This document shows, piece after piece, positions 39,131-53,283 of a stretch of DNA of 64,000 nucleotides. Origin of the DNA: Chrysomallon squamiferum. Lineage: Eukaryota; Mollusca; Gastropoda; Neomphalida; Peltospiridae. The position numbers and the translations under genes were made by a program. The notes under the pieces were generated by a model. The model saw nothing but the letters and a program-made list of their open reading frames with translations, searched no databases and was not told the origin of the DNA. Numbering within the stretch: position 1 is the stretch's first letter; each line of letters starts with the position of its first letter. Where the stretch lies: NCBI GenBank assembly GCA_012295275.1, contig CM022665.1, forward strand, positions 11,619,976 to 11,683,975. Direction: 5' to 3'.

Positions 39131-42110
39131 CTTTCTGAATGTATTTAAAGTGTTTCTGCAGGGGTTTTTTATCTTCATTTTCTCTGTAAGTGTGTTTGTG
39201 CTGACCCAAGTCAGAAAAATAAAAACTGGAAAATTACAGCTGTTTAATTGATTCAAGACAAATGGAATATTACCAAATCCATAAATCATATAAAGTACAG
39301 TTCCCATTCCTTTCATAATAACCCCCTGTTAATTAATGATTTTTATGTTATAGTATGTTATAGTGTATGCTATAAAGATCCCTGCTATGATCTTTTTTGA
39401 TTTTATTTCCAAAACTGTTGATGATAATATAAAATATATAAAAGAAAAATTATATTGACTGTAACAGTACATTTTGCACAAAACGAAGCAGGTTGTTACT
39501 GCAGCAGAATGTTTTCTTTGCAAGATGTAGTTTAAATAATTCAAAGGAGATGTACCAGTTACTGACAAAAAGATGATACACCTTTGTCCAGAGTAGAGGC
39601 ATCAGATGTTCCAAGGATGTCCAGAATTTACTGCTTCAGAAGGCAAGTTCCAGTCCATTTCTGCAGCACTTTGATCTCATCCAATGTAGATTCATAACCA
39701 ATAAGTATATCCACTACTGTCATCCAGCAAAAAACTCTTGACACCAAACTGTGTCCATTTCAAAACATAATCTTTGCCAAATTAAGAGAATAAAAGTTTC
39801 AGGGGAGCTAATTCTTTTTGTTTTTAATCTGTTATTTTTCTTTCCTTTTTCTTTTTCTTTTTGCTATGCTGATCAAAACAAAAAGTGCTTAGCTGAGCTA
39901 AGCAGAAGGTATGTTGTTTTAGGACATATGGTATAATATCTACAGTGCAGTCAAGGGGTTAACTTTTTCATTTAATCTTTACAGTTTTTATTCTAAAATG
40001 CCATCTTTAGATTTATTTAAAACGAAATGTATGGAACGTTGTCCAGTTTCTAATCTGACAGTGCGTTGAGAAAAAAAGAGATATTCTCATTTGTTTTCTT
40101 TTTAATTTTAAAATGGTAATTTTCTCACCATTTTCTGATTAATAATATTGTTATAGTGTTGTTAGGTTAAATTAAATGTACTGAAGTAATTACCAAACTG
40201 TATAAAGAAGAATCCCTCATTTTTTAATTATTTCTTTTTCACATCTTTTGTCTTCAGAACTCAGTTACAATAATTTAAAAATAAAATGATTACTAATACT
40301 GAATGTTTTTAAATTTTTCTTTTATTAATTCAATGTCATTTATTTTCAATTAGGATTTTTTAATTTGTTTTTATTTTAAAACTCCATTACCAGGTAAATT
40401 TAATATTGATTACTCTTTTGGTATGTTTTCCCCTCTTTATTGTGAGCTTATTTTCAAATTACAAAAATATATAATATGTACCAAATGGCATATTTAAATT
40501 TAATCAGATTTTATTGGATTTCCAGAACTGCTGACACATATATTTACCAATACAAAAATGTCCATAGCCTTGACTGTTAATAACAGAACTGTTTTTATAA
40601 TTTTTTCTCTTTTTTTTTTTTTAATAGCTGAACTTTGATAAATTATAGAAGTATTTTTACAGTAATCTTTTTTTCTTTATTGTTTTTCAATAGCTGGTAA
40701 CAAGTAAGTGATTACTGAAGTGAAAATATATTACATTTAACAGATGGTGTTGCTGTTCTGTATTTCAAATGTTGTGAGATATCCTGGCAGAGATTCAAAC
40801 CAAATTAAATATGTAATAATATATACCTTTTCCTTTGGAGAATATCTTGCATTTTATATGGGTATTATAATTTACATTATACACATACATATAGAGATAG
40901 ACATCACTAATAAAAAACTGACTATTAAAATTTGTATACAGATACAGTTTTCATTTCAAAGATTATTAATCTAAAAAATTCCATTTTATAAAGGGTTGAC
41001 ACATATGGAATAATGTATTTTGTAATAAATGGAATTTTTTTTACAAATAAAATGAATAAAATTTTACATTCTACATTTTAAAATAATGTGCTGCTGCAAA
41101 ATATTTTTGAAAGATGCAAGTATACAAGTTAAATTTGCATTTACTAGCAGTGTGTGTGCCTCTATGCATGGTTATGTAAGTGTGTTTTCAGAAAAATGAA
41201 TATAACTTTACTTGAACAATATGTTACCATACTGAGATTCCACTTTTGTACAGCATATTCATCTGTTTTGAAAATGATATACTTGTAAAAGCATTCCAGT
41301 GGACATATTTTTCTAGATAATATAATTCATCAAGAAAATTCTTCACAACAAAAAGTAATCATTTTCTGAAAACATAATTTTTAACTATTCAATAACAACA
41401 ATACACAGCAAGTTTTAATCTATTTGTATATGTATCACCTTTGGAACTCAATAAAATACTTTTATATTAACCATATCTGCAGAATTATTTGATATCAAAT
41501 ATTTATCATTCCTGTGTGATCTTGACTACCAAAAAAACACAGTAAAAAAACCCATTATAGCAAAACACACATCCGTAGAGACAATACTGTTAAACAAATT
41601 ATGAAATTATTTTATAGAATGCAAAACTAATATTCACCATACCTTAAACAGCAGGTCTTCTCTCTCTGATTGTGTTGTCCCAAGTTATTGCCTGAGATTT
41701 TCTAGATTGCCTAGTGCAGTTTGTAAAAAAGTTATTTTCTTTTTTACATTTTACGCACAAACTTGTAGTAAAATCTGATTTGCTCAGAAGCTATTTTGGG
41801 ATTTTGCCAAAAAGATGAAAAAAAAAGTAGGAGTATTTATTTCTTACATGAAAACAGCTGATATTGGTGCACAAAATGCCTAAGGTGTACAGGTAAAAAA
41901 AAGAAAAAAGAAAAAAAACAGTGTGGAATCTATTTGGCTTACAGCCAGAAGAAAAATCTTCATGCAGCTGTCAGTTATTCTCAGAGGTCACTGGATAACA
42001 GATTTAAAAAAAAAAAAGATCTATGTTGATGCTTGGTAATAAGAACAAGCCCAGGAACATGGATCAGTTATACTTTGATAAAGATAGAATGTTTTAAAAA
42101 AAATATAGAA
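39128..42110. other. Intergenic, no gene seen
   Basis: AT-rich with homopolymers; no repeat or exon signal worth keeping. Confidence 0.5.
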
Positions 42111-42112
42111 TT

Positions 42113-42330
42113 TACATCCAAATGCCTGAATTAGTAGTGGTAGCATCCATGTGCCTGGATTAATAGCTTTAAATATCCAGCTGCATGGATTAGTGGTTAT
42201 ATTAGGTGCCTTAATTAATAATAGTTATATCCATACGCCTGGATTATTCATAGATACATCCAGGTGCCTACATTAGCAGCAGTTAGTCATTGCATGGATA
42301 AATAGTAGACAGATCCAGGTGGATTGTTAC
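42113..42330. repeat. Minisatellite, unit about 29 bp, about eight copies
   Basis: The unit is close to ATCCAGGTGCCTGGATTAAT plus AGTAGTTAT, with copies near 42115, 42144, 42175, 42204, 42229, 42258, 42287 and 42313. Each copy contains a CCAGGTGCCTGG-type imperfect palindrome. Confidence 0.75.
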
Positions 42331-42769
42331 ATAGAGTTGAAATATAAAATTGTGTTATACCAATATGCCTGGTGCTTGGATCAAATGATAATTACAGAGG
42401 CAGAATCAACTATTTGATCTGGACTAGCCTATATACCTTGGTGCCTTGGTGTGGTGACAAGATTTAGGAAGACTGTCATATAGAAGAAGAATATGTAAAC
42501 CCATGTAGGACATTCATGACCTTGATCTGTAGAGAGAGAAAACTGGGCAACATACTGATCATTCTTGAACTAGATTGTCATAATGCTAACCATTCCTAAT
42601 ATATCACAAATAGCATTTCCACAACACTAGTGTTTTTGTGTACATCCCAGCTTACCTTTTGTTTTCATCCTCGTGTTTATATTCATCCTAAATGTCAACC
42701 AAACTTTCTTTGGGCACAAAAGTCAGATGATAGTTGTTTTGGGGTTTTTTTTTTTTAGTTTGTTTCTTT

Positions 42770-43150
42770 GTTTGTTTGATTTGTTAGTGAATTAGTAAGT
42801 TAAAACATTTTCTTAGAACCTGGCAATAGGAATTCAGTTTTCTTGTTGGTGAGTTGGTCAGTTACTATACTGCTTTTAGAGTTGGGAATGATTGAAAGTA
42901 TTACAGTAAGTAGAGCCTGGCTACAAGAGCCTAATGTTTCTTTTTAGAGATATATTTTAATACACATTACTAGAGCTTGCTATTAGAACTAAGGTTAGTG
43001 AGCTAGTGTGTTTGTAGGCATCTTGTTACTTACTAAGTTAACATACTGTTACATCATGGCAGTCATAGTCTAGTTTTATGTTAATGAGATAACATAATAA
43101 GCTGTTACAGTTGGTGAGTTAGTAAGTTAAAGGATTAGAAGACTGATCTG
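42770..43150. repeat. Very degenerate repeat region
   Basis: GAGTTAGTAAGTTAA-like, TTAGAACCTGGC/GAGCCTGGCTACA-like and GTTACT blocks recur several times. Boundaries are uncertain. Confidence 0.35.
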
Positions 43151-46100
43151 TTGTACAGTTGTAGCTATGTTTACACCTTATACAAGTAGAGATAAATATT
43201 GCTCTAACTAATTCATTCACAGTGCATGAGAGAATTTGATTTAACATTAATGACAGTAATTTAATTTAAGTAAAAGTATTTTTTGTGTCATTAAATATTC
43301 ATTCCTTCTTAGTCATTTTACAGCTTTCCTTCAAGGATGTGTATAAGGAAATCCATTCAGTTATGCAATTATAATAGAAGATATGCTTTATTTAATGGTG
43401 CAGCTGGTATATTTTTAATCTGATCCTGCAACTGTGCTCAAATCAGTTTATGTGTGTTACAGTCATTCATATCTGAACTGACATCATTATTGTATTTATG
43501 TATAATTTATCTGTAGAAATACGTTTTCCTTAAATAAAACTATTACTTATGTTAATATACACAATTTGCACAGTTTGATGATACTAATTAAACTTATTTA
43601 AAGTTACTGAATATGTAATGAAATTAAACGTGTATTTATATTTACATTAACTTTGATCAATACAAATTAATCAAATCCCAAGAATTTTAATTTATAAAAT
43701 CAGGTGTTTATTTTTATATTTAGGTTTATTCACATAAATTGTCAATTAATCAATAAGATTAAAAATTGATATATATTTTTTTTAAATTATTATTTAATCA
43801 GATATATTTTATATATTCACGCAAATAACTTGAGTAAATTTGAGCTCATCAAAAATATCTTATGAAACTGATGAAATCAGGTGGTTATTATTATAATTAT
43901 ATTTATGATTATAAACTCAAATAAAATAATGTATATTCAGAGGTAAGTTCAGAAAATAAATTATATAATCTGGTATTTGTATATCATTATCAACTATGGC
44001 CACACCATCAAATCAAAACTATCATCACAAAATTATTTTAATTTAAAAAATGAGGCATTTTTTTTTTTTCTTCATATTTAGATCAACTCAGATAAGTACT
44101 GGTTAATCAAGAATATCCTGATGAAACTATTTCTTTGATGTTGGTACCACATTACCTTCAGATGGTGAGGTGTGTTCATTATTTTTCTAACACACAACCC
44201 AGCTACTGGAATTCCCTCATGTTGTAAGTTCATAGATTTTTTGAGATTCCAGTTTATGACAGACAACATCTGGATGTTATAATATGATTGGAGCTATGTG
44301 GAAGATACAGTAGTATGTGTGCATCATCTGAAGAATTGTGCATTTGCATTAACTGGATGTTTTGCATCTATGTTACTAAGAACTTGTGCATTAAATAGTA
44401 ACACCATTCCATATTTACATAATTGAGAGTGCAGTGCTAACAGTCAGCAGAGTGCAAGTTATACCATCCCTTCTCATTGTTTTGTTCACCTCAGTCCCAG
44501 TTATCTCATTATTAACTTGATGAATAAAACATGCACATATGCTGCAAGCTTATTGACTGCATCGACAATAAGAATAGCAGCAGTAGCAACCCAAACCTAG
44601 AATAACAAAAACAGTACATATGAATACACATCCATACACACACATACAACGACATGCATACACACACATACACACACACACATACTTGCTTATTTGTACA
44701 GTATTATGGTAAAATATTTAATGACTTCATCAAAACAACACTGGCAATAACGATAACTCAATAGAAACAATAAAGCAAACAATTACATTAACAAACACTC
44801 ATCTGAATCCACATGCACACCCTTTGACACACACGCACACACACACCATTATAATTCTGTCAGGTATAAAACTTATTTTGTATTTTAAATTACCTACATA
44901 ATTACACAAGACAGATGATAAATGAATAAAATATCTAATGAAAGGTTTAATTCCTGTCTGTATGGAAAATACATTTTTGTAAAAAAAAAAAGGGCTTTGA
45001 GCAAACGAATGTTGTTTCACCTTCAGAACCTCATCTGTACATATTTTACATTTATTATTTTAAAATCGTTTTTGTAAAATTTTATTTTAAAATGTTTCTT
45101 TTTCTGTTATATTTAAAGCATTAATAAATGAGAATATCAATTCAGTGCCAAATAACAGACAAAACTGAAAATATTTTCTGCAGCTGTGAAAATTAATGAA
45201 GTCTGATTTAATTTTTCATTTTATTTATTATTATTATTATTATTATTACTTCTTTTTTTTTTTTTTGGTATTTACACTGTTTTATTTTCTTAGGCTTTTA
45301 TATTTGTCTATAAAATTTTATTGGAAGTGAAGCTGTGTTAAATAGTTTTCATTGGTTATATATCTTTCTTGAAATAGTTACAGTTCTGGCTTTCAAATAA
45401 GTATAAATATAAATATTCTTATTTATATGTTTTCTGAAAATGTTTTTATTTATAAAATAATGTTATGAAAAATGACTTCCAAGAAATATGAAATTATTTA
45501 ATGAGAAATTTGTTTAGTACATTTTTAAGTTCCCTTCTTGAAATATGTTTATGAATATTTCAGTCATATAATAGTTATTTTATTTTATTTTTTAAAATAT
45601 TTTTAGGCAGTAATATTATTTATGTTTTATTTCTTACATACACACTGATAACTTGATAATAATATATATAACTGGACTTGTTTATATAATCTTGAAGAAC
45701 AAGAAAATGATTGATAATGCATTTCTCTGCTTCATAATTGTTTTGAATGCTTATAAAATCAAATATTTTTACAGCTGAATATATAGCTCTTTTGACTGAA
45801 TATGGTTTATGCAAGATAATAATGTGCTGATTATTTCCAAGATGTAAAATATAGGCTCTTTTTGTTAAAAACAATAGATATAGTTTTCAGTCTTGTTTAC
45901 AATATTTGTTACAATGATATAATAAATATAACCATAAATAATTTAAAAAAAAATAAATTGAAAATTAAAGAAGGCAATAAAGAATAAATATGGAAATATA
46001 AAAAAATATAAATTTTAAAATTTTAAAAATTAAAATATTAAAAAAATGCTTTTGATATTGTAAATAAAATCTTTTTCTTTTTGCTTTTTGTTTTAAAAAT

Positions 46101-49100
46101 GTTTGTTTTCCATGGAAGTATTTTTAGCTTTATAAATGTGTTAAAAAAGTGACCTTTTCCATTTACATGTGAATTATTCTTTCACAAATTCTTTGCATAT
46201 ATATATGTGCATGCATGTGTGTGTATGTGCATACATGCATAAGTGTGTGTGAATGAGTATTTTATTGTCTGATTATCAATTCATACAAATGTAAATGTAA
46301 TTAACTTTACTGATCCTATACAAACGTACACACGCACTCAGTGAACAAACTGTAAGATAAAGAACTGGGTAAGAAACTCAACATGAAACAGCTGCTAGGT
46401 GTGTGACCTGTGGCAAGATTACCTGAGCAGAGTCATTTGTAAAAAGCTCTGCAAAAGTCTTGGTAAAGGTGCTGACACAGTGAGATGATGCTGTTTTACC
46501 TACCCTCTATTGCTTGGGAGTGTGCCAGCATTAGCTAGATGTTGCCTGCATTTTTCTTTCATTATGTCAGTGTTCTAGTTTCCCCAGTGGCCCTCAGAAA
46601 GGTGAACAACAACAACAACAACAGCATCAAAGTGTGAGCTGTGTACAGTAATTTGAAATAAATCACTGCCTATTTGCAAATTGTTGGTTCATTGATACTA
46701 ATGTTTTTTTTTTTTTCTGACACGTTTAAATAATTAAAGTCAGAACTATAAGAAAAATTTTGCAGTTTTAATCCAGTTGCTTTTTCAGTTGAAAGTTTCA
46801 GATCCAGCATGGCCTAACCCACTCAAGACAATTTTTAAGATAATCAATACTGATGTTCTTAAAAATATATATATATATATCCATAGATTTGTTCATTGGT
46901 ACAGTTGATATCAGCTACATCATTCAGGTGCTGATGAACCTTAAACCATCTGTCACTACAGGTCTATTATCAAAACTTATTTCTTTGAGTTATATCATTA
47001 TGATTCTCATTCCATCTATTATAAATGATGTAAAAGTTTTTTTTATTGGAAATTATTTAACTAATTATTTAACATTCAATCTGGGAACATAAGAAAATAT
47101 ATGTTTAATTATTATTATATTTAAGAAAAATATTCAAATGAATTACAATAATAACGACAAACAAAAGAAAATGTAAATAAATAAATAAATAATAAAAATA
47201 AATAAATTAAAAAGACCCACCAGTACTAAATGAAAATGAATGTAACTTGATCACTGTTTCTATAGATTTCAAGTCATGCATTGATTAGCTACAGTCTAAG
47301 ATACATTTCAGATATATGACCACTTTCTCTGAAAGGAACTAAAAGTAAGCAGTGCCTTTTAAATTCTTTAAACATCATGGCTATATTTATCAGTTTTGAA
47401 GTTCAGTATTCTTTGTCTACAGCTTTTATTATTATAGATAATCTGGCTGTAAAAAGATGCTGATATTTGGTTTATAATGCATGTCAGAACATTACATTTT
47501 TATATGTAACTTCACATCAGAGGATAAACAGATTTGATATAAGGAAAATGAAAATAATAGCAACCTCTAAAATCAATATTTTATCGCGTGACATACATTA
47601 ATTGTTAGTTTTGTTGTTGTTCATCTGCAGTTATGTTATGTAACAGTTCTATGTGTTATTAATTATTAATTAATAATGTCAGTGTACTAAGAGAAGTCAT
47701 TATATTAATGAATCAGTAATAATAATAATAATACTAAAAGAAACTGTTCTCAGTGGACAGTTATGTTAGTGTGTTGTATTTATTATTTAATTTTTCTCAA
47801 TGGTTTGTATGTCTGTTTTTGACTCTGTGATGCCTGTTTTTCTCTCTATCCTTCTCTGTCTATCTGTCTCTTTTTCTCCACACTCATATACACACACAGA
47901 AACATATATAGGTCATTCTCAAGAAAGTGTGAAAATGTCAGTTAAAAAATTGAAAATGTTTTTTTCTTTTGTTTTTTTATATAGATTGCCACTAGATTTT
48001 GTAAATAAAGCAGAGACAACCACAGCAGTGATGTTTTCTACATTAGAATACATTATGTTACCATCACTTTTTTAACACACTAGCTCATAATATTGATTAT
48101 GGACAAGAACAAAATAAAGTATAGATGATGTCAGTATTAATAAATGAAGTTTCTTGAATTATATGTCTTCATAGCAACAGATACCAATAATTTTAATATT
48201 TACATTGTATTATCTCAGATTTTCCTAATTTTTTATTTTAGGTTTTGTGTCTTGTGGCAGTAATGATATTAACATTACAGTAATACTACAAACTACTCCA
48301 TTTTCAAAATGTTTTCTGAACAGCATATATCAGTGTTAGAATTTTAAATTGGGGAGACCAAACAACATTTATTATTGGACTAAACTTTTTTTCTCTTTTT
48401 TTTTTGGTCAAGACTGCTTATGACACCCAGTTTATATAATGCACTGCACGTGAAAAATGCATGATCACCCAGATGGCATATACATGTGTCTGAATCCATG
48501 CTTGTTGGAGACAAAACCCAGAATAGGATAGTTTTGAAAAACTTTGAATATGAAATCTTAAGATCTGAAAGCTCAGTGCAGAATTTTAAATGCAGAATTT
48601 CAAGAAAGTCATTTGGTGTTCCAAGTTATTGTATCCTCCTTTCCTGGTTTTACTTAGATGTTACCATTTTTTGGAAGGTAAGTTGAAATGATGTTTATAA
48701 CTTAAGATGTTCTTTTGGTAACATGAAGCTTATGTACACAACATGATTGCAAACATTTTCTTGAACAACCTACTGATAATTTAGCCATTTGAGGAAGGCA
48801 ATATTTTTGTAGGAGCTTCCCAGTGATGATTCTAGTAAATAACTGTTTTTGTTTATAGCCTTTTTTTCTTGATATTTATTCTTTAATTGTTGAAGCAAAG
48901 AATGGTGGAAAATAAAGTCCTTTGGACAACAGATGTGACCAAACATGTCTTAAGCAAACATTCTTGGAAACAAATGTATCTGTTGTTCCATTACTTTTTT
49001 GAGAACAAGTTCTTGACTTTTTAAGAAGTTACAATCATTTTTTGCATTTTCCAGTTTTCTTTACTGCTGTCAGTGTTTTTATTTTTCTGTATGCTGTGGC

Positions 49101-52100
49101 TCTATCCTTTCTTACTTTTTTTGCATCTAATCTTATTACTTGTGTTTGTCTCTGTTTAGCATGGTCCATTTCAGTTAGTGGCATTATCTAGATATCTGTC
49201 ACAATTTTTATGCATGCTGGTGTGTGTGTATATGTGTGTGTTTGTGTATGTATATTATGTACATTTGTTGTTGTTGATGTACATTTGTAGTCATTACTGT
49301 CACTATTTTAGTGACTGCTGGTTTAGTGACAATAATCACACTAATGATAATGATATTTTTAGGTTTTTCACATTATTACTTCTTAGACTTATCTAACAGA
49401 CAATAGCAGAATATTGCATCAATTTCATTTAATACTGTTTTCTCATAATTTCTTATTAAAATGATTTTCTTTTCATCTACAGTGTTCAGTAATGATGTGC
49501 AATAACCATACAAATGTCAGGTCATATGATTAGATATTTATTAAATAAATACTTAGACATGAATTATTTTTCCTCTCTTAAACATGGTGCCTGCAGTTGC
49601 TTTTGATCAGGGGATGCATTGTCTTTACCTTTGTTGGTAAACCAGTTGTCTTCCATATACTAAGTAAAGGTAATGATTAATTAACAAGGGACATGTTTGG
49701 TGGGGGCTTTTTATGAAACAAATATTCAATAAAACATGTTTTTATTCATATGTTGGATACGATCCTATTCAGAAAAATTATTTAACAATCAACACAGTAA
49801 TGCCTGTTGGAAATGAGACACAGCATTTTGCATGATACTTGGCAAATTGTTATGCTACTTTTGCAAAAAATAAATATGACTTAGTGAACAAATAATGTGG
49901 TTCATAATGGTTTTGATATTCTTGTGATATTGTTTTGCTGCATATTTTTAATTCTCTTGAAGCATTAATATTTAATATTGTTATTGTTATTGAAAGGACA
50001 TAAAATTCTCTAGTTAGTCCATTTCTAGGAGAATGACCCACATACCACGCAGATGTAATTTGCTAACATACACAAAGGCTTAAAGTTTGACATGTAACTA
50101 ATTTCAGCCTTACCTTCAATATTACATCACATGACAAAATAACACAGTGTCGTGTTCTACCACCAGCTTATTGACAACAGCACCTTCCTCATTCCATCAC
50201 TGTCACAGTGGATGTTGTCACAGATGACATCCCAAACCTCGCAGATGTCATGTTAAGTTTATTAAGTGTCAGTCATTCCACATTGAAACACAGCACATGA
50301 GTCAACAGCTTGTATATCCCAGACAGTTTTGTATGGGAGAAAAATCAATCACAGGTCACCTTCAGTTTATATTTTACACATACATGTGTAATAAACAGCA
50401 CAGTCTAAAACATCCTTGATATAGTAGTATTATAAAGTCATTCCTTTCCTATGACATGGTTTATTAAGGCAGGTTTAAGCTGTAGACTTACTGACTGTGA
50501 ATAACATGTGATTGTTGGTTTGTATGTCTGTGGGTTTTTTTGTTTTTTTTGTCATTCTGAACAAATCAATACATCCCAGCCAAGTTAATATTGATAAGTG
50601 CAAGGTTATTCATTAGATTGTTTAATCATGAAAGTGGTTAATTGGTTACAGCAGCATAATGTTGTTTTAGCTGTAAATTGATTAATTTCTTGATCTTGTA
50701 TTTTGTTTTGTTTCTTAGCTATTTAAAATTTGTATTGTTTTTATTATTAGTAATTATTATTATTGTTGTTGTTGTTGTTATCATCATCACCATCATCATT
50801 GTGAACCTTTTTGTAAACTAATTTAAAAACTTTGTACTTTATATTTTGAACTCTAATTATCAGTTAAAAGTATAAACCAGCTAATCCACATAAACAGTAA
50901 AATACTTCAGTTTGTTACAGATATCATCTCCATATTTATTTCAAAACATATTATTACCCATTTCCATCAATGCCCTATGATGATACCAAACGAGTCAAAT
51001 GTATGTTTTGCATTTCATGATTCTATCATAATAAATGATTCTTGATACTAAATGGAAAAAAAAAAAAATAATAATAATCATATATTAGTGTTTTTTTATA
51101 AATATTATGTATCAGAAACATTTATGTTGGAAAAATTAACAGAAAAATTGAAAAATTAATTCATACAGACCAGTGATGTTGAATAAACTTTATTTATAAT
51201 TTTCAAATACTGAAAAAACAAATTAATAAATGATTACTTAATCTGTTGTATTTACTAGCAAAACAAATATCACTACATCTTCAGAGCATGAACGGAATCA
51301 CATTTATTTCAGTTATATAAATGACCATGTCATAAATCACTAAATGATTGGATACTCAGTCTGATATATACATTTCTACCTGCCATTTTATGACCAGTGT
51401 TTAAACGATGTCTTCCCATCTGGTTGAATTTCCAGTTTGCCTAATTCCCAGTTTGTCAAAATAACTCATCTAGCTAAATACCTGAATACCTCTGTATGTA
51501 ATGAACTTGGCTTCTTCATGTTCATACAAGTTTTAATTATAGACAGACACTAGTTTATATATAAATCTGGTTTCTGTATTCTTCTTCTGCTGCCATAAAG
51601 TTGGCAATTGATTGTAACATTTAGGGCAGAGTGCATTTTTTTGTAAATCGATTATATAAACATCAACCAAAAGCAGAACAAGCATTCATTACTCATTTGT
51701 TTTAGATTATTTACTTTTCCAATCACAGCCAAGATGTTGCCATTTGTGAGATCGAGCTTATTCTTCTTATTATTGTTATCATCATCATAATCATCATTAT
51801 CATCATCATCATCATCATTATTATTATTATTATTTAATCTGGTCATTTCTAATTCATCAACATTTCCTTTCCATTAAAAAACAACAACAAAAAACCCCCC
51901 AAAAACACCTTTTTTTTTAGATGAATACCTTCTTTTTTAATTATTTACATTCAACTACAATCAGTACATGAACTATTTCAATATTTTCATATTTGTATAG
52001 TTAATGCGATAAGCAATATCTATATTTCCTATCATTAAGCTGGAGACTAATTTACATAGAATTAAAATAAAAAAAAGCGGTTACATTCTTCATGATTGAA

Positions 52101-53247
52101 ATTTGACATAAAAAGAAATGTTAAATAAGGAGAAATAAAATGGCAATTTAGACAAAAATGTTTTAATAGATCACAGATAATAAACAAACAGTAAATCGTC
52201 TACAAATCAGTTTATACAAATATATTAAGAAATAATTATATGCCACTGATTGTTAGTTCATTTTTGTGGGTTTTGTGTTCATTTAAGATATTGTGTTCCA
52301 TTTCTTTTTATCATCAGCATTCGCTGGTGTACTTTTATTCGTTTTGACATATTGAAAAGGTAAATTACAAAAGGGTTAAGTCTAAATGGAAACAAAAGAG
52401 ACAACAGAATCTGAACATCACATGTACGTATGATGTCTGGATGTCAACTGATCAACATAGCTTAGAGAAGCTTGTGAATGAATGTAAAGTGAAAGAAAAC
52501 AGACTTAACACATGCATTGTACTCATTTTATATCAATTATTTCGAGCAATTAACTATTAAATTTCTATTTATATAATTAGTAAAGAAAAAGATTGTTAAA
52601 GCGGATATTGTTAAGTGAGGTGTTACTGTATCTGTACAATAATAATCAGTTTCCAGATAATCCGGAACAGTTCACTATAATGACTGAGGTAAAAACAAGC
52701 ATGTAAATAACACCAGTGAACCATTTTTTTACCTTTTGATAAACTGGGAATTCTACCAAATGGGAGTAACACATTTAAACACTGTCAATACAGAATAAAT
52801 TGAAATAAATCTAACAGTTCACTGAGCTTTAAGTGTTTATTTAAAATAACATAAAAGTTTTGTACAGTGTTGTACATTATATGTATGAAAGCATAGAATA
52901 TCAAAGATATCCAGCATGATACATGCTAAAATAATTAAAATTATGTATTTAAAAAAATACAATAACACAAAAAAAACACAAGTTACAAAATGTTCTTCAG
53001 ATCATAACAGTATTTAACAAATAAGCTGGGTTTTTCGGTGTGTTTTTGTTTTTTGCATTTAGATAATCTTTTATATATTAAAATTTTCTTCTAAGTATTC
53101 ATACTTAACTGAAACCCTTTAAAACTGGATAACAGTTTCTTCTTTATTTCAAACATATTCATGAAATTATAGATCATATTATATTAATGCACACACTCAC
53201 ACACACACACACACATACACACACCTTTTCTCTGTGTCTATCTTTCT
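43151..53247. other. Intergenic, no gene seen
   Basis: AT-rich, with CA-rich 44636-44690, AT microsatellites (46864-46880), AAC repeats (46604-46624), TTG/ATC repeats (50758-50800), an ATC/ATT array (51775-51836), and transposon-end-like sequence at 52590-52690. A 66-codon frame ending at a good donor (TTTGGAAG|GTAAGT, 48678) has no acceptor or recognisable product. Confidence 0.45.
51775..51836. repeat. (ATC)n/(ATT)n microsatellite
   Basis: A trinucleotide run switching from ATC to ATT units; reads as Asp/Asn on the minus strand. Confidence 0.9.
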
Positions 53248-53253
53248 TTTATT
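53248..53253 (-). promoter_or_regulatory. Poly(A) signal of gene 2 (candidate)
   Basis: AATAAA on the minus strand about 30 nt past the stop codon. A second AATAAA sits at 53144-53149. Confidence 0.5.
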
Positions 53254-53283
53254 GTCTGTTTTTCAAGTATTATATTTACAGAT

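Noticed and set aside
48486-48678. Plus-strand ORF ending at a good donor (TTTGGAAG|GTAAGT)
   Set aside because: No acceptor or initiator context and no recognisable peptide; a single donor match is expected by chance.
50040-50330. Less AT-rich stretch that might hide an exon on the minus strand
   Set aside because: Frames are interrupted and only one donor-like site (GAAG|GTAAGG) is present.
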